From NCBI RefSeq assembly GCF_035917975.1, contig NZ_CP109130.1, positions 1,550,001 through 1,614,000 on the forward strand: a stretch of DNA of 64,000 nucleotides. Reading direction: 5' to 3'. This DNA comes from Streptosporangium sp. NBC_01756. Lineage in GTDB: Bacteria; Actinomycetota; Actinomycetes; Streptosporangiales; Streptosporangiaceae. Of this stretch, positions 8,726 through 17,318 are shown piece after piece; position 1 is the stretch's first letter, and each line of letters opens with the position of its first letter. A program made the position numbers and the translations under genes. The notes beneath the pieces are model-generated. The model ran no database searches. It worked only from the letters and a program-made list of their open reading frames with translations, and was not told the DNA's origin.

Positions 8726-9628
8726 TCAGCCTTTGACCGAACCGGCGGTGAGCCCGGCCACCAGGTATTTCTGGGCGAGCATGACAAGCGCGATGATCGG
8801 CAGCGCGAGCGAGATGCTCGCCGCCGAGATGACGGGCCAGTCCTGCACGTTCTCGGTGGAGAACTGCGCGATGAAGACGGGCAGAGTGACCGCGTTGGAC
8901 TGAGTGATGATCACCGGAATCAGGTAGTCCTGGTAGGCCAGCATGAATGTGAAGATCGCCGTCGTGATGAGCCCGGGTTTCACCAGCGGCAGGATGATCA
9001 GGCGGAAGCCGCGCAGGCGTGAGCAGCCGTCGACCATGGCCGCCTCATCAAGGGCCTCCGGGATGGAGGCGAAGAAGTTACGGAGCAGCCAGATCGCGAA
9101 CGGCTGGTTGACCGCCACCAGGGCGATGACCAGCGCCGTCCGGGTGTCGTAGAGCCCGAGTTCACGGGAGATGTAGTAGAAGGGCAGTACAACGGCCATT
9201 CTGGGCAGCGCTCGAAAAGCCAGCGCGACGATGAGCAGCGTCAGACCTCCGACGCTGGTGTAGCGGGCGAGCGCGTAAGCGGCGGGTGCGGCGGTCAGCA
9301 GCGAGATCACCACGGTCAGGGCGGCGACGAGCAGCGTGTTGCCGAGAAACGCGGCGAAGTCGTGCTCGTACCACAGGATCCGGTAGGCCTCCAGGGTCGG
9401 GCTGAAGCTCCAGGTGGGCGGGAGGGAGAAGGCGTCCACCGGACGCTTGACCGAGGTCAGGAACGCCCAGACGAACGGCATGATCGCGATCAGCGCCGCC
9501 ACGGTCAGCGCGGCGTAGGCGCCGGCCTTGAGCAGCGCCGGGCTGGTGCCGCGCCGGGTCCTGCCCGGACGCGGCCTGGCCACCGGCGCGACCTTGAGCG
9601 GCCGGGTACCGGCTTCCTGGACTGTCAT
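8726..9628 (-). CDS. Sugar ABC transporter permease, MalG type
   Basis: Inner-membrane permease of a carbohydrate uptake ABC importer (CUT1 class), 300 residues with six predicted hydrophobic segments beginning at about residue 33. The EAA loop that contacts the ATPase is seen as IPEALDEAAMVDGCSRLRGF followed by LPLVKPG. It is the distal gene of the substrate-binding protein-MalF-MalG operon and overlaps the MalF-type gene by 4 bases. No ATPase subunit is encoded next to it, which is normal for actinomycete CUT1 importers that share an MsiK-type ATPase. Substrate unknown but presumably the compound degraded by neighbouring enzymes. Confidence 0.92.
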   Translation of the reverse strand: MTVQEAGTRPLKVAPVARPRPGRTRRGTSPALLKAGAYAALTVAALIAIMPFVWAFLTSVKRPVDAFSLPPTWSFSPTLEAYRILWYEHDFAAFLGNTLLVAALTVVISLLTAAPAAYALARYTSVGGLTLLIVALAFRALPRMAVVLPFYYISRELGLYDTRTALVIALVAVNQPFAIWLLRNFFASIPEALDEAAMVDGCSRLRGFRLIILPLVKPGLITTAIFTFMLAYQDYLIPVIITQSNAVTLPVFIAQFSTENVQDWPVISAASISLALPIIALVMLAQKYLVAGLTAGSVKG

Positions 9629-10491
9629 CGCTTCCCCCGGATCTCGCGGCTCGTGTGGCGCAGGAAAGGCACCAGGAAGACCAGGATCACCACAACCGTG
9701 ATCATGCTGATCGCGCTGCCGAGTCCGAGCCTCTGCTGGTCGAAGGCGACCTGGTAGCTGAGGTACATGAGGCTGTCGGTGGAACCCGCGGGTCCGCCCT
9801 TGGTGGTCACCGCGATGTTGTCAAACACCCGGAAGGCGTCCATCACGCTCATCATCGCGATGAAGACGAACAGTCCGCCGAGTTCGGGGATGACGATGTA
9901 GCGGATCCGCTGCAGCCATCGCGCGCCGTCCACATAGGCGGCCTCCAACGGTTCACGCGGCATCACCTGAAGGCCTGCGAGCAGGATCAGCGCCGCGAAG
10001 GTGACGTCCTGCCAGATCCCCTGGCCTGCCAGCATCAGCCGGGCGGGCCAGGTGTCGGCGTACCAGTTGACGTCGATCCCCATCGACGACAGCAGGAAGT
10101 CGTACAGACCGACCCCGACATCGCCGCGGAACATCCATCCGAAGACCAGTGCGCCCACCACCGGCGGCACGACCAGCGGCACCAGCAGCACGCCGAGGAA
10201 GATCGACCGCGCCCTGATCGTGTAGTTCAGCAGCAGAGCGAGCGCGAATCCCGCGACCACCTTGCCTGCCGTCGTGACGACCGTGTAGATCAGGGTGAAC
10301 ACCGCCGCCGAGCGCAGTGCGCCGGAGCCGAACGCCTCTGTGTAGTTGTCCAGGCCGATCCAGTCCAGCGGCGAGCCGTACTCGAACTCGTGAAAGCTCA
10401 GGTAGACGGTCATCACCAGTGGCGCGATCATCAGGGCCACCGTGAGGATCGTGCTCGGCGCGGTGTAGGCGAGGAACTCTCTGCGTTTCAT
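9625..10491 (-). CDS. Sugar ABC transporter permease, MalF type
   Basis: 288-residue CUT1 permease and partner of the MalG-type protein. Starts MKRREFLAYTAPSTILTVAL with a first membrane helix, followed by five further hydrophobic segments; the EAA motif appears as PREPLEAAYVDGARWLQRIR. It starts 32 bases after the binding-protein stop and overlaps the next permease by 4 bases, so all three are one transcript on the minus strand. Forms the transmembrane pore with its partner. Confidence 0.92.
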   Translation of the reverse strand: MKRREFLAYTAPSTILTVALMIAPLVMTVYLSFHEFEYGSPLDWIGLDNYTEAFGSGALRSAAVFTLIYTVVTTAGKVVAGFALALLLNYTIRARSIFLGVLLVPLVVPPVVGALVFGWMFRGDVGVGLYDFLLSSMGIDVNWYADTWPARLMLAGQGIWQDVTFAALILLAGLQVMPREPLEAAYVDGARWLQRIRYIVIPELGGLFVFIAMMSVMDAFRVFDNIAVTTKGGPAGSTDSLMYLSYQVAFDQQRLGLGSAISMITVVVILVFLVPFLRHTSREIRGKR

Positions 10492-10523
10492 GCCTGCCTT
10501 CGTGGGGGTTCTATCGGGAGCCG

Positions 10524-11891
10524 TCAGCCCAGGTAGCCCTTGGCCTTCAGCGTCCTGCGCAGCTCGGCGGCCGCCTGGTCCAGTGCCTCCTTGGCGGGCA
10601 ACCTGCCGGTCAGCGCCTTGTCGAGATAGGGGTTGATCACCGTTTTGGTGAGCGGCTCCATGTACGGCACGCCGGGCAGTGTCGTGGCCCCGTGCTCGAT
10701 CGACTGGACCGCGGCGGGCCAGTGGGGCTGCGCCGCCTGCCTGTCTTCCAGTACCGAGTCGCGAGAGGGGATCGCCAACGTCGCGGCCTTCCTCATCACC
10801 GCGGGGTCGGTCGTCGTGGAGGCCATGATCTGGAACAGTGTCTCGGGGTCGGCCGCGGAGTTCTTCGCGATCGCGAAGCCGTCCTGCGATATCTCCCCGG
10901 TGGGGACGCCGTCACCGGCGCCGGCGGGGGCGGGGGCGAACCCGACCTTACCGGCGACCTTGGAGCTGTCGGGGTCGTTGATGGATCCGGCGCGGCTGGC
11001 CCAGATGACCGTCATGGCCACCTGTCCCTGCTGCATCAGCGCCATGACGTCACCGTTGTTGTAGGTGAGCGCCTCGGCCGGCATGTACGGCATGAGCCCG
11101 CGCATCCGCTCCACCGCCTCCACGCCCTTGTCCGAGTTGAAGGCGGGCTCGCCCTTTCCGTCGAACCAGGAGCCGCCCTCCGTGGTCAGCCAGCCGTGAA
11201 ACCCGTCGGCGAGGGCGTCGTCGGCTCCCCAGACCATGGCCAGGGGATATTTCGCGCCGCTGTCGCCCTTGAGCTTCTTGGCGGCGCTCACCAGCTCGTC
11301 GTAGGTGGTCGGCGGGGTGATGCCGTGCTTGGCGAACAGGTCCTTGCGGTAGATGAGGACCTGACTGTTGATCTGATTGGGGATGCCGTAGACCTTTCCC
11401 TTGTAGGAAAAGCCCTTCCACGTCTTGTCGGGGATGTCGTCCAGCTTGTAGGTGTCCCTGTACTTGGCGATGTAGTCGTCAAGCGGGACCAGCCAACCCT
11501 TGCTGGCGTACTCGGTCAGAGTGCCGTTGTAGACCTCGACGAGGTCGTACGGCGAGGCGCCCTTGGACGACAGCGCGAGCTGTGCCTTCTGGATCTGCCC
11601 GGTGAAGTCGACCGGGGTGTGCTTGACCGTGAGGTTTTTGCTCCCGGAGCACCCCTTGACCATGGCGTCGGTGAACGGATCGAGCGCCGGGGCGCTCATG
11701 GCCAGCACGTTCACGGTGGTGGCCGAGGAGACCGACACCTTGCAGGCGGCCTTCGCCTCGGCTGAGACGTCACGGGTACTGCTCGGCGCTCCGCACGCGG
11801 CGAGTACGGCGAGCCCCGCGGCCGTGCCGATCATGCCGCGAACCCGGGTTCGCACCGACCCGCCTGGGCGACGCGCACGCTCGATGTCCAT
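10524..11891 (-). CDS. Sugar ABC transporter substrate-binding lipoprotein
   Basis: Extracellular solute-binding protein family 1, 455 residues. The ATG at 11891 has an AGGGAG ribosome site; an open frame from 12035 is longer but lacks sense as protein and would swallow the operator at 11977. The N-terminus is a lipoprotein signal: Arg-rich start, hydrophobic stretch, lipobox LAAC with Cys at about residue 33, then a Ser/Thr-rich linker. The mature domain has typical sugar-binding features (NGTLTEYASKGWLVPLDDYI, WGADDALADGFHGWL). Anchored to the outer face of the membrane, it delivers substrate to the two permeases downstream. Confidence 0.93.
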   Translation of the reverse strand: MDIERARRPGGSVRTRVRGMIGTAAGLAVLAACGAPSSTRDVSAEAKAACKVSVSSATTVNVLAMSAPALDPFTDAMVKGCSGSKNLTVKHTPVDFTGQIQKAQLALSSKGASPYDLVEVYNGTLTEYASKGWLVPLDDYIAKYRDTYKLDDIPDKTWKGFSYKGKVYGIPNQINSQVLIYRKDLFAKHGITPPTTYDELVSAAKKLKGDSGAKYPLAMVWGADDALADGFHGWLTTEGGSWFDGKGEPAFNSDKGVEAVERMRGLMPYMPAEALTYNNGDVMALMQQGQVAMTVIWASRAGSINDPDSSKVAGKVGFAPAPAGAGDGVPTGEISQDGFAIAKNSAADPETLFQIMASTTTDPAVMRKAATLAIPSRDSVLEDRQAAQPHWPAAVQSIEHGATTLPGVPYMEPLTKTVINPYLDKALTGRLPAKEALDQAAAELRRTLKAKGYLG

Positions 11892-11976
11892 GCCCTGCTC
11901 CCTTGTCCGCCACGACCGGGCGGCTGCGGCCCGCCGGTGCTCCGCGTGCGCCTCCAACAGCGCGACCACGGCTATG

Positions 11977-11986
11977 AATACGTATT
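11977..11986. promoter_or_regulatory. ATACGTAT operator (site 2)
   Basis: Perfect 10-bp palindrome AATACGTATT located 86 bp upstream of the binding-protein start at 11891. Shares its 8-bp core with sites at 7523, 12109 and 17065. Lies in the 240-bp divergent promoter region between the importer and the M20-like gene. Confidence 0.65.
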
Positions 11987-12107
11987 TATGGGAGGCTAGG
12001 AGCGACCTCCAACCGCTGTCAATAGCTTGGCACAAATAGGATTTTCAATCCAAAACCCCTGATGGAAAGGTTCCATTCAGCAAGGACAGCCGCTATCGTC
12101 CGCTAGG

Positions 12108-12116
12108 TATACGTAT
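12108..12116. promoter_or_regulatory. ATACGTAT operator (site 3)
   Basis: TATACGTAT, 16 bp upstream of the ATG at 12132 and just before the GGGGAGGG ribosome site. Its centre is 131 bp from that of site 2 on the other side of the divergent promoter region, so one regulator could control both transcripts. Confidence 0.65.
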
Positions 12117-12131
12117 TCTCGGGGAGGGATC

Positions 12132-13580
12132 ATGGCCGACCTGATGGCCGAACATCGCACGGTGCACGAGCTGATCGATCGAGAGGAGTCCGCCTCATTC
12201 TCCGAAGTTCGACGCTACCTGCGCCTGCCCGGCTTCTCCGACACCGGCGAGGGGATCGAGAAGTCCGCGCTCGCCACACTCGACTACCTGCGCGGCATCG
12301 GCGTGGCCGACGCCCGGCTGGTCGAGACCGAGGGCAATCCCGTCGTCTTCGGAACCCTGCGCTCGAAGCGGCCGGGCGCCAAGACGCTGATCGTCTACGG
12401 TCTGTACGACCTCACCCCGGTGGTGGCCGAGGAGTGGAGCGCCGATCCGCTCGGCGCCTCGATCGTGGACGCGGCCTCGATCGGCCTGGACCCCGCGATC
12501 GGCCAGGTCCTGGTCAGCCGCGGCGCCCACAACCACCGCGGGCCCGGGCTGGCCACCCTGCTGGCCGTCGAGGCCATGCTGCGCACCGAGGGCGACGTCC
12601 CGTGCAACCTCATCTTCGTCATCGAAGGCGAGGAGGAGATCGGCAGCCCCAGCCTGCCCGGGTTCATCGAGGCCCACCGCGACGAGCTCGCCGGCGCCCA
12701 GGGCGCCTGGCTACCCTGCATGTACGAGGGCGCCGACGGCACGATGACCACGATGCGCGGCTTCAAGGGGTCGTTCTGGGTCGAGCTGCGCTGCACGGGC
12801 GGGGAATGGGGCGGCACGCGCGACGGCCGCCACCTGTGGGCCGGGCACTCCGCCTGGCTGGACGCCCCCATGATGACCCTGGTCCGGGCGCTGTCCTCGC
12901 TGATCGACGACGACGACCGACTGGTGATCGACGGTCTGGACACGCTCCCTCTCGACATCACCGAAGAGGACCGCCGGGACGCCGACGAGCTGCGCGCGAA
13001 GATCAAGGCGAATCCCGCGATCGAGGCCGCGATGCGCAAAGGCCTGAACGTCGCGCGGCTGCGCCGCGGCGCCCCGCTGGAGGACCTGGTCGAGCGCTTC
13101 ATGTTCGGGGTCAACGCCAACATCCAGGGCATCGTCGGCGGCTACACCGGGCCCACGTTCTACACGATGCTGCCCGGGGACGCCGCCGCGCGGCTCGACA
13201 TTCGCTTCCCGCGCGGTACCGACCACGAGGAGCTGACCGGGCTGCTCCGGCGCCATCTGGACCGCCGCGACTTCGGCGACGTCCAGATCACCAAGTCCTA
13301 CGGCTATCCGGCCGCGCGCACCTCGATGGACGACCCGCTGATGACCGCGGGCAGGCGCGCGGCCGCCGCCCACGGCGTCGGCGTCGAGACCTGGCCGATG
13401 TACAACGGCTGCTGCCCCGCCTCGCTCTTCCAGTCCCTCGGCTCCGGCATGCCGTTCAGCTTCGCCGGGCTCGGCCAGGGCGAGCGCCCGCACGCGCCGG
13501 ACGAGTACATCCACCTGGACGCCGTCAACCGGCTCATGCACTTCACCGTCAGCCACCTGCACGCCTGGGCGCGCGCCTGA
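12132..13580 (+). CDS. M20-family hydrolase homologue with altered metal ligands
   Basis: 482-residue protein with the fold signature of M20/M25/M40 metallohydrolases (dipeptidase/deacetylase type). The EEE motif is intact (IEGEEEIGSP, residues 165-170) and a C-terminal HAPDE keeps the last His. However, the first metal His of the usual YGHYD is Leu (YGLYD at 89-93), and the bridging Asp segment usually written GAxDDKG reads GAHNHRG (131-137), with Asn where the metal-bridging Asp is expected. The dimerisation domain and second catalytic half are otherwise present. It may use a different metal arrangement, act only on one metal, or bind without hydrolysis. First gene of the plus-strand operon M20-NTF2-LacI, behind operator site 3 and a GGGGAGGG ribosome site. 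Confidence 0.85.
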   Translation: MADLMAEHRTVHELIDREESASFSEVRRYLRLPGFSDTGEGIEKSALATLDYLRGIGVADARLVETEGNPVVFGTLRSKRPGAKTLIVYGLYDLTPVVAEEWSADPLGASIVDAASIGLDPAIGQVLVSRGAHNHRGPGLATLLAVEAMLRTEGDVPCNLIFVIEGEEEIGSPSLPGFIEAHRDELAGAQGAWLPCMYEGADGTMTTMRGFKGSFWVELRCTGGEWGGTRDGRHLWAGHSAWLDAPMMTLVRALSSLIDDDDRLVIDGLDTLPLDITEEDRRDADELRAKIKANPAIEAAMRKGLNVARLRRGAPLEDLVERFMFGVNANIQGIVGGYTGPTFYTMLPGDAAARLDIRFPRGTDHEELTGLLRRHLDRRDFGDVQITKSYGYPAARTSMDDPLMTAGRRAAAAHGVGVETWPMYNGCCPASLFQSLGSGMPFSFAGLGQGERPHAPDEYIHLDAVNRLMHFTVSHLHAWARA

Positions 13581-13600
13581 TGCCCGGAAAGGCCCATCTC

Positions 13601-14776
13601 ATGAACGACCACGCCACGACCGGGAACGGCTCGGCCCCGCAGCCCGTCGAAGATCGCTCCAACCCCTACTCCGGCCGTCGCGACATGCCCGCCGACTTCT
13701 CGGTCTCGATCGGCGAGAAGGGCGGCACCGACCGCCAGCTGCTGCGCCCGCCGACGGCCCGCACGATGAGCATGCGCGGGTTCGACGACCACTACGTCGA
13801 CATTGTTGACTACATCGTCAGGATCACCCACCGGATCTGGGAAGAAAAGCAGATCGGGTACATCTACGACACCTACCGGCACAACTCCCGGGTCACCGAC
13901 GACTACGGTCTGCAGTACGGCCGTGACAAGATCGTCGCGGACACGGTGCACACCATCAACGCCTTCCCCGACGTACGGCTCTACGCCGACGAGGTCGTCT
14001 GGGCGGGCGACGACGTCTCCGGCTTCCACACCTCGCATCGCACCGTGATCGTGGGCACCAACACCGGATACTCCAAGTACGGGCCGCCGACCGGGCGCCG
14101 CGTGGTGGTGTGGGCGATCGCGAACTGCGTCGCCCTGGAGAACGAGATCTTCGAAGAGCACGTCATCTACAACAACTCCAGCCTGATCCAGCAGCTCGGC
14201 TACGACCTGCGGACGAAGGCGCGCGAGTTCGGCAATCAGGCCGCCGACCTCAACGGGTTGCTCGACCGGCGATTCGGCGAGGCGGAGCGAGTGCTCGGCC
14301 AGGGCAAGCCCGCCCACCTGCCGGCTCTGCCCGACGACCGCTTCGACGTGGAGGCGTTCATCCGGCGCGCCTACCACTACATCTGGAACTGGCGCAACAT
14401 CGGCAGTGTCGACCAGGCCTACGCAGCCGGGCTGCGCTACCACGGCCCCACTGGCCGCGAGTACTACGGGCGCGGCGAGTACAAGTCCTTCGTCCTGTCA
14501 CTGATCGCCATGTTCCCCGATCTCGCCCTCACCGTGGACGACGTCTACCACATGGGCAACGAGGCCGACGGGTTCGTCACTTCCGTGCGCTGGAGCGCCG
14601 TCGGCACGCACCGTGGATTCGGCGTTTACGGCAGACCGACCGGCCGCCGCGTCTATCTGTGGGGCATCACCCAGCACCGGATCCGCGACGGCCGGATCCA
14701 GGAGGAGTGGATGCAGTTCAACGAGTTCGAGGTGCTCCAGCAGATCCACCGCGACGATCCCTTCGAGACCGCATGA
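13601..14776 (+). CDS. Tandem NTF2/SnoaL-like domain protein
   Basis: 391-residue cytoplasmic protein made of two copies of an NTF2/SnoaL-like cone fold (about residues 50-185 and 235-385). The internal repeat is plain: GPPTGRRVVVWAIANC in the first half corresponds to GRPTGRRVYLWGITQH in the second, each followed by a Glu-rich strand (FEEHVIYNN / QEEWMQFNE). Such folds serve as isomerases, dehydratases or ligand binders. The ATG at 13601 follows GGAAAGG by about 9 bases and is preferred; an ATG at 13580 that overlaps the upstream stop (TGATG) is possible and would add 7 residues. Its stop overlaps the LacI start downstream. Specific function unknown. Confidence 0.82.
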   Translation: MNDHATTGNGSAPQPVEDRSNPYSGRRDMPADFSVSIGEKGGTDRQLLRPPTARTMSMRGFDDHYVDIVDYIVRITHRIWEEKQIGYIYDTYRHNSRVTDDYGLQYGRDKIVADTVHTINAFPDVRLYADEVVWAGDDVSGFHTSHRTVIVGTNTGYSKYGPPTGRRVVVWAIANCVALENEIFEEHVIYNNSSLIQQLGYDLRTKAREFGNQAADLNGLLDRRFGEAERVLGQGKPAHLPALPDDRFDVEAFIRRAYHYIWNWRNIGSVDQAYAAGLRYHGPTGREYYGRGEYKSFVLSLIAMFPDLALTVDDVYHMGNEADGFVTSVRWSAVGTHRGFGVYGRPTGRRVYLWGITQHRIRDGRIQEEWMQFNEFEVLQQIHRDDPFETA

Positions 14777-15822
14777 GCCCACCCGAGCCGGTTCCACGGC
14801 GGCACGGGCGATCGGCCGGGACCGGCAGGGAGGTCACCAGCCGCGAGGTCGCCCGGCTCGCCGGGGTCTCCCAGCCGACCGTCTCGCGCGCGTTGCGCGG
14901 AGACCTGCGGGTCTCCGCCGAGACTCGCCGCCGGGTCCTGGAGGCGGCGGCGGCCCTCGACTACGTGCCGAGCGAGATCGGCCGCAGCCTGTCCACCCGC
15001 GCGACCCGGCGGGTGGGCATGCTGGTTACCGACCTGACCAACCCGTTCTACCCGAACCTGCTGGCGCCGCTCCACGATGAGTTGGAGCGGCGCGGCTACC
15101 GGATGGTGCTCTTCACCGAGCGCCAGGATGAGATCTCGGTCGTCGAACGGCTGATCGACGGCTCCATCGACGGGGTGGTCCTCACGACCAGTCTGGCCGC
15201 CTCCGGACTGCCGTACGAGCTCATGCGGCGCAATCGGCCGTTCGTCTTCCTCAATCGCGAGGTCTACGGTGTCGAGGCGGACGCCTGCGTGGTGGACAAC
15301 CGGCTCGGCGCCCGGCTCGCAGCCGAGAAACTCATCCAGCTCGGCCACCGCACCATCGCCGCGATCTTCGGCCCCGAGGAGACGACCACCGGCAGGGAGC
15401 GGGAGGCCGGACTGCGCGAGTCCCTGGCCGAGCACGGTGTCGGACTCCCCGGCTCCCTGTCGCGCCGCGGCCCGTTCGACTTCGCCACCGGCTACCGGGC
15501 CATGACGGAACTCCTGCGGGAGCCGGTCCGGCCCTCCGCCGTGTTCTGCGCCAACGACGTGATCGCGATCGGCGCCTACAACGCGGCGCACCGCGCCGGG
15601 CTGTCCATCCCCGCCGACCTCACCATCATCGGCTTCGACGACATCTCGATGGCCTCCTGGGACGTCTTCCGGCTCACCACCGTCCGTCATGACCTGGTCG
15701 CCATGGCGCGCAACGCCGGGAACCTCCTGGTCGACCGGATCGAGCTCCCCGACCGGCCCGTCCGCCGCATCGTCATGGAACCCTCCCTGACCCTCCGGCA
15801 CACCCACGCGCCACCCCGCTGA
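14773..15822 (+). CDS. LacI-family transcriptional regulator (2)
   Basis: 349-residue LacI regulator with helix-turn-helix at residues 23-42 (SREVARLAGVSQPTVSRALR) and a sugar-binding-protein-like effector domain. The ATG overlaps the stop of the NTF2-like gene (ATGA), making it the last gene of that operon, so it would be autoregulated through operator site 3 if it binds there. Its recognition helix is identical to that of the regulator at 7573-8586. Downstream, a terminator shared with the convergent cupin gene closes the unit. Confidence 0.92.
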   Translation: MSPPEPVPRRHGRSAGTGREVTSREVARLAGVSQPTVSRALRGDLRVSAETRRRVLEAAAALDYVPSEIGRSLSTRATRRVGMLVTDLTNPFYPNLLAPLHDELERRGYRMVLFTERQDEISVVERLIDGSIDGVVLTTSLAASGLPYELMRRNRPFVFLNREVYGVEADACVVDNRLGARLAAEKLIQLGHRTIAAIFGPEETTTGREREAGLRESLAEHGVGLPGSLSRRGPFDFATGYRAMTELLREPVRPSAVFCANDVIAIGAYNAAHRAGLSIPADLTIIGFDDISMASWDVFRLTTVRHDLVAMARNAGNLLVDRIELPDRPVRRIVMEPSLTLRHTHAPPR

Positions 15823-15827
15823 CCGAG

Positions 15828-15868
15828 CCGGTCACGGGATCGGGCGGGCGGCCCGATCCCGTGACCGG
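15828..15868. terminator. Bidirectional terminator between convergent genes
   Basis: Perfect 18-bp inverted repeat (15828-15845 with 15851-15868) and a 5-nt loop, exactly between the LacI stop at 15822 and the cupin stop at 15875, which converge. Confidence 0.8.
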
Positions 15869-15874
15869 CGATTC

Positions 15875-17029
15875 TCAGTCCGTTTCCCGGCCATTGCGGA
15901 TCAGGTTCCACGGTGCCAGGTAGCCGTCGGCGTCCAGGGCGACTCCGCCCTGCCGGGCGGCGGCCACGACCTCGCCGTCCCACTCCAATCGGACCCGGCC
16001 ATCCCCGGAGTTCACCACCACGATCTCCCCTGCCGCCTCCCCCACGTTGCGCAGGGATCGCCAGGCGCCGACGGGCACCGAGAACGTGTCCCGGGGTCCG
16101 ACGACCGTACGGACCTCGTCCGGGCCGATGTTGAGCACGACCTCCCAGCGACCCTCCTTGACCAGGAGCGTCTGGGTCTCGTGATGCCGGTGGCTCAGCA
16201 GCCCCTCGCCCGGCTCGGCGCGCAGCCAGGCCACGTTGAACCCGTGCGGGTTGAGGACGCGCGGGCCTTGGTGGCGGTCTTCCGTCATGCCGTACCCGAT
16301 GACCGACGCGAGCTCGGCCCCCCCGCCAGGCAGCACACCGCACAGGAAGGCCCGCCCGGACCAGGTGCGGTCCTCAGCGGAGGTGATCCGGCCCCGCATC
16401 TCGGCGGCGGTGTAGCGGCGTAGCCCGCCGATCTCCTCCGAGGTCATCGGCTCGATCAACCTCACCCCCGCGGGCGGCGCCTCACCCGGGGTCGTCTCGA
16501 TCAGCCGGCTGTCCTCACTGAGGTAGAGGCCGTGTCCGGCCGCCTCCCTGATGACCTGGGGCCCCCAGATGATGCCACCGGTGACGTCCCGGCCCAGCGC
16601 CGTCAGGAGCCAGCCGTCGTCGGGGCCGACGTTGGTGAATCCCCGGAAGACCCAGGCGGGCACCGAGATGATGTCCCCCTCTCGGGAGAGGTACTCCCCG
16701 TCCGTGCCGTCCGCCCCCCAGCGCACCTGCCAGTCGCCGCGGAAGTTGATGAACACCTCGGCGGTGAAGTGCAGGTGCAGGTTGTTCACGACGCCGTTGG
16801 GCATCGCCGCCGCGCCGATGTTGTAACCGTGCGGCTCCTGGAGATTGACGAACTGGTCGGCGCTCTGCGACACTCCCGGGCCGATGAGCGCGTAGTTCTC
16901 CTTCTTCTCCGACCCCGGTGTCCGGCAGTCGATGAACGCCTGGTTGCAGCTGACCAGGTCTTCTCGCCTGATCGTCCGGCGTTCCAGCTCCGCCTGGCTG
17001 ACCACGACACCTTCGGATTGATGACGCAC
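15875..17029 (-). CDS. Bicupin protein
   Basis: 384-residue soluble protein with two cupin-like halves. The first has an N-H-LHLHFTAEVFINFRGDW segment and the second HRHHETQTLLVKEGRWEVVL, both with the His/Glu pattern of cupin metal sites (roughly residues 85-145 and 275-335). Candidate dioxygenase, isomerase or sugar-binding enzyme. The ATG at 17029 is used; operator site 4 lies 35 bp upstream, tying it to the same regulon as the importer and the hydrolase operon. No relative with defined function recognised. Confidence 0.8.
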   Translation of the reverse strand: MRHQSEGVVVSQAELERRTIRREDLVSCNQAFIDCRTPGSEKKENYALIGPGVSQSADQFVNLQEPHGYNIGAAAMPNGVVNNLHLHFTAEVFINFRGDWQVRWGADGTDGEYLSREGDIISVPAWVFRGFTNVGPDDGWLLTALGRDVTGGIIWGPQVIREAAGHGLYLSEDSRLIETTPGEAPPAGVRLIEPMTSEEIGGLRRYTAAEMRGRITSAEDRTWSGRAFLCGVLPGGGAELASVIGYGMTEDRHQGPRVLNPHGFNVAWLRAEPGEGLLSHRHHETQTLLVKEGRWEVVLNIGPDEVRTVVGPRDTFSVPVGAWRSLRNVGEAAGEIVVVNSGDGRVRLEWDGEVVAAARQGGVALDADGYLAPWNLIRNGRETD

Positions 17030-17063
17030 TGGGCTCTCCCTCTCTTCGCAGACCCTTCAAATG

Positions 17064-17072
17064 TATACGTAT
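17064..17072. promoter_or_regulatory. ATACGTAT operator (site 4)
   Basis: TATACGTAT in the context TGTATACGTATGCA, 35 bp upstream of the bicupin start at 17029. The flank GTATGCA resembles that of site 1. The remaining 17073-17318 shows no supported gene. Confidence 0.65.
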
Positions 17073-17318
17073 GCACAACGACTCATCAAGGATTTACCTT
17101 GACGGTCCGCAAACCACTGCAGGGCAGTGCATCCGCATGTCTGACGTCGGTCAGGGCTATGCGAGGGCTCCTCCAACGCGGAGCGGACCCGAACACGGAA
17201 CGGACCCGAACGATCGGCTGGCCGCGCGCCGCGATAGGAGGCGCTGCGGTCCCACCCGCCCGACAAAACACTGGTAGAAGCCGTACGGGCCGGAAGGCGC
17301 TCCGCTCGGTCGGGCCGC

